Shown here: in pieces, positions 63,638 to 64,000 of the stretch
How the letters are laid out: every line of letters begins with the position of its first letter
Position numbering within the stretch: position 1 is the first letter of the stretch
Origin: Falsochrobactrum shanghaiense
GTDB taxonomy: Bacteria; Pseudomonadota; Alphaproteobacteria; Rhizobiales; Rhizobiaceae
Assembly: GCF_003149535.1 (NCBI RefSeq)
Contig: NZ_QGDB01000003.1
Span: 1-64,000 of the forward strand
DNA: 64,000 nucleotides
Direction: 5' to 3'
Program-made: the position numbers and the translations under genes
Notes under the pieces: generated by a model
Databases searched by the model: none
The model's input: the letters and a program-made list of their open reading frames with translations, nothing else
What the model was told of the DNA's origin: nothing

Positions 63638-64000
63638 TGATCTGCTCCGGCTCGATTTCCCTGACCAGTCTGGCGAACCGAAACAGATCGGGCCCGCCTG
63701 GTTTCGGGAGATCGACTTCTCCCGTACGAGTCTCGCGTGAACGCTTGCAAGACGGTTTTTCTCACAGAGCCCGGCGTTTTGCCGGACAGGCAGCCAATTT
63801 TCCCAATCGGCTATCGCACGTAAATCTGGCTGCATGCATAAAAATGCATAAAGGCACAAATCACTCACGGTTAAAACATCGTCAATTTTTATGCTTTTTA
63901 ATTGGTAAACGCAACTATTGAAAGCAGCAGATTGTTTACGCGCATTTAATTGAGCGGAATATACTATAGTATAACGTAATGTTACTGATTGTAATTATGA
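63638..64000. other. intergenic region at the window end
   Basis: No supported gene. The stretch is AT-rich on the right, with TTTTTAATTGGTAAAC and a palindrome at 63960-63973, and looks like a promoter region for a gene beyond the window. Two forward frames here are antisense to the peptidase gene start and unsupported. Confidence 0.35.
63960..63973. promoter_or_regulatory. 14-bp perfect palindrome TATACTATAGTATA
   Basis: The sequence is a perfect inverted repeat without spacer in an AT-rich intergenic stretch. It could be an operator or a chance palindrome; the gene it would control lies outside the window. Confidence 0.25.

Overview
The window is chromosomal DNA of an alphaproteobacterium, most likely Brucella in the broad sense (including the former Ochrobactrum). 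This rests on the aerobic-type cob genes with a cobR flavin reductase, an Omp25/Omp31-type porin, a SecDF fusion, and two copies of a palindromic repeat that resembles the Brucella Bru-RS elements. No database search was possible. Most of the window is GC-rich, ordinary-looking core sequence. About 1-10.6 kb is visibly richer in A+T and looks acquired.

Accessory block (1-10.6 kb). The window opens with the 3' part of an IS3-family element. It is followed by a secreted D-glucuronyl C5-epimerase-like protein lying between an IS right end and an IS left-end-like sequence. Next come an OafA-type acyltransferase with a periplasmic SGNH domain, a metal-dependent cyclase/hydrolase, an XRE-cupin repressor, and a divergent SDR-ABC operon (dehydrogenase, ribose-type ATPase, permease, binding protein). 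A palindrome in the divergent promoter region is a plausible operator.

Transport and membrane region (11-29.5 kb). A seven-gene minus-strand operon encodes an Opp-type ABC transporter plus a glycerophosphodiester phosphodiesterase and a TIM-barrel sugar isomerase. Its content recalls the Agrobacterium agrocinopine (acc) operon and suggests import and cleavage of a sugar phosphodiester. Then follow tRNA-Lys, DedA, a TerC-CBS-CorC protein, a YbhN/MprF-type membrane protein, SecDF and a large MscS-type channel.

Catabolic and regulatory region (29.5-39.5 kb). It holds a dimethylglycine/sarcosine dehydrogenase-like flavoprotein with a GlxA/GbdR-like regulator, a DUF1127 small protein divergent from a LysR regulator, an entericidin-like lipopeptide, a GT39 glycosyltransferase, and the valine-catabolic pair mmsB and acyl-CoA dehydrogenase.

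Cobalamin region (39.6-50 kb). cobQ, cobU/P, cobO, cobB, cobC, cobD and cobR cover the late steps from the diamide to adenosylcobinamide phosphate and its guanylylation. Two oddities stand out. CobB has glycine where the glutaminase nucleophile cysteine is expected, and a short gene matches only the N-terminal part of CbiD.

Last region (50-64 kb). It holds an esterase, a lipoprotein, a second Opp/Dpp operon followed downstream of its promoter end by an M19 dipeptidase, an Omp25/31-family porin, radC, map, sfsA, a DUF2218 protein, two tandem tRNA-Glu genes and an M15-type peptidase lipoprotein with a long low-complexity linker.
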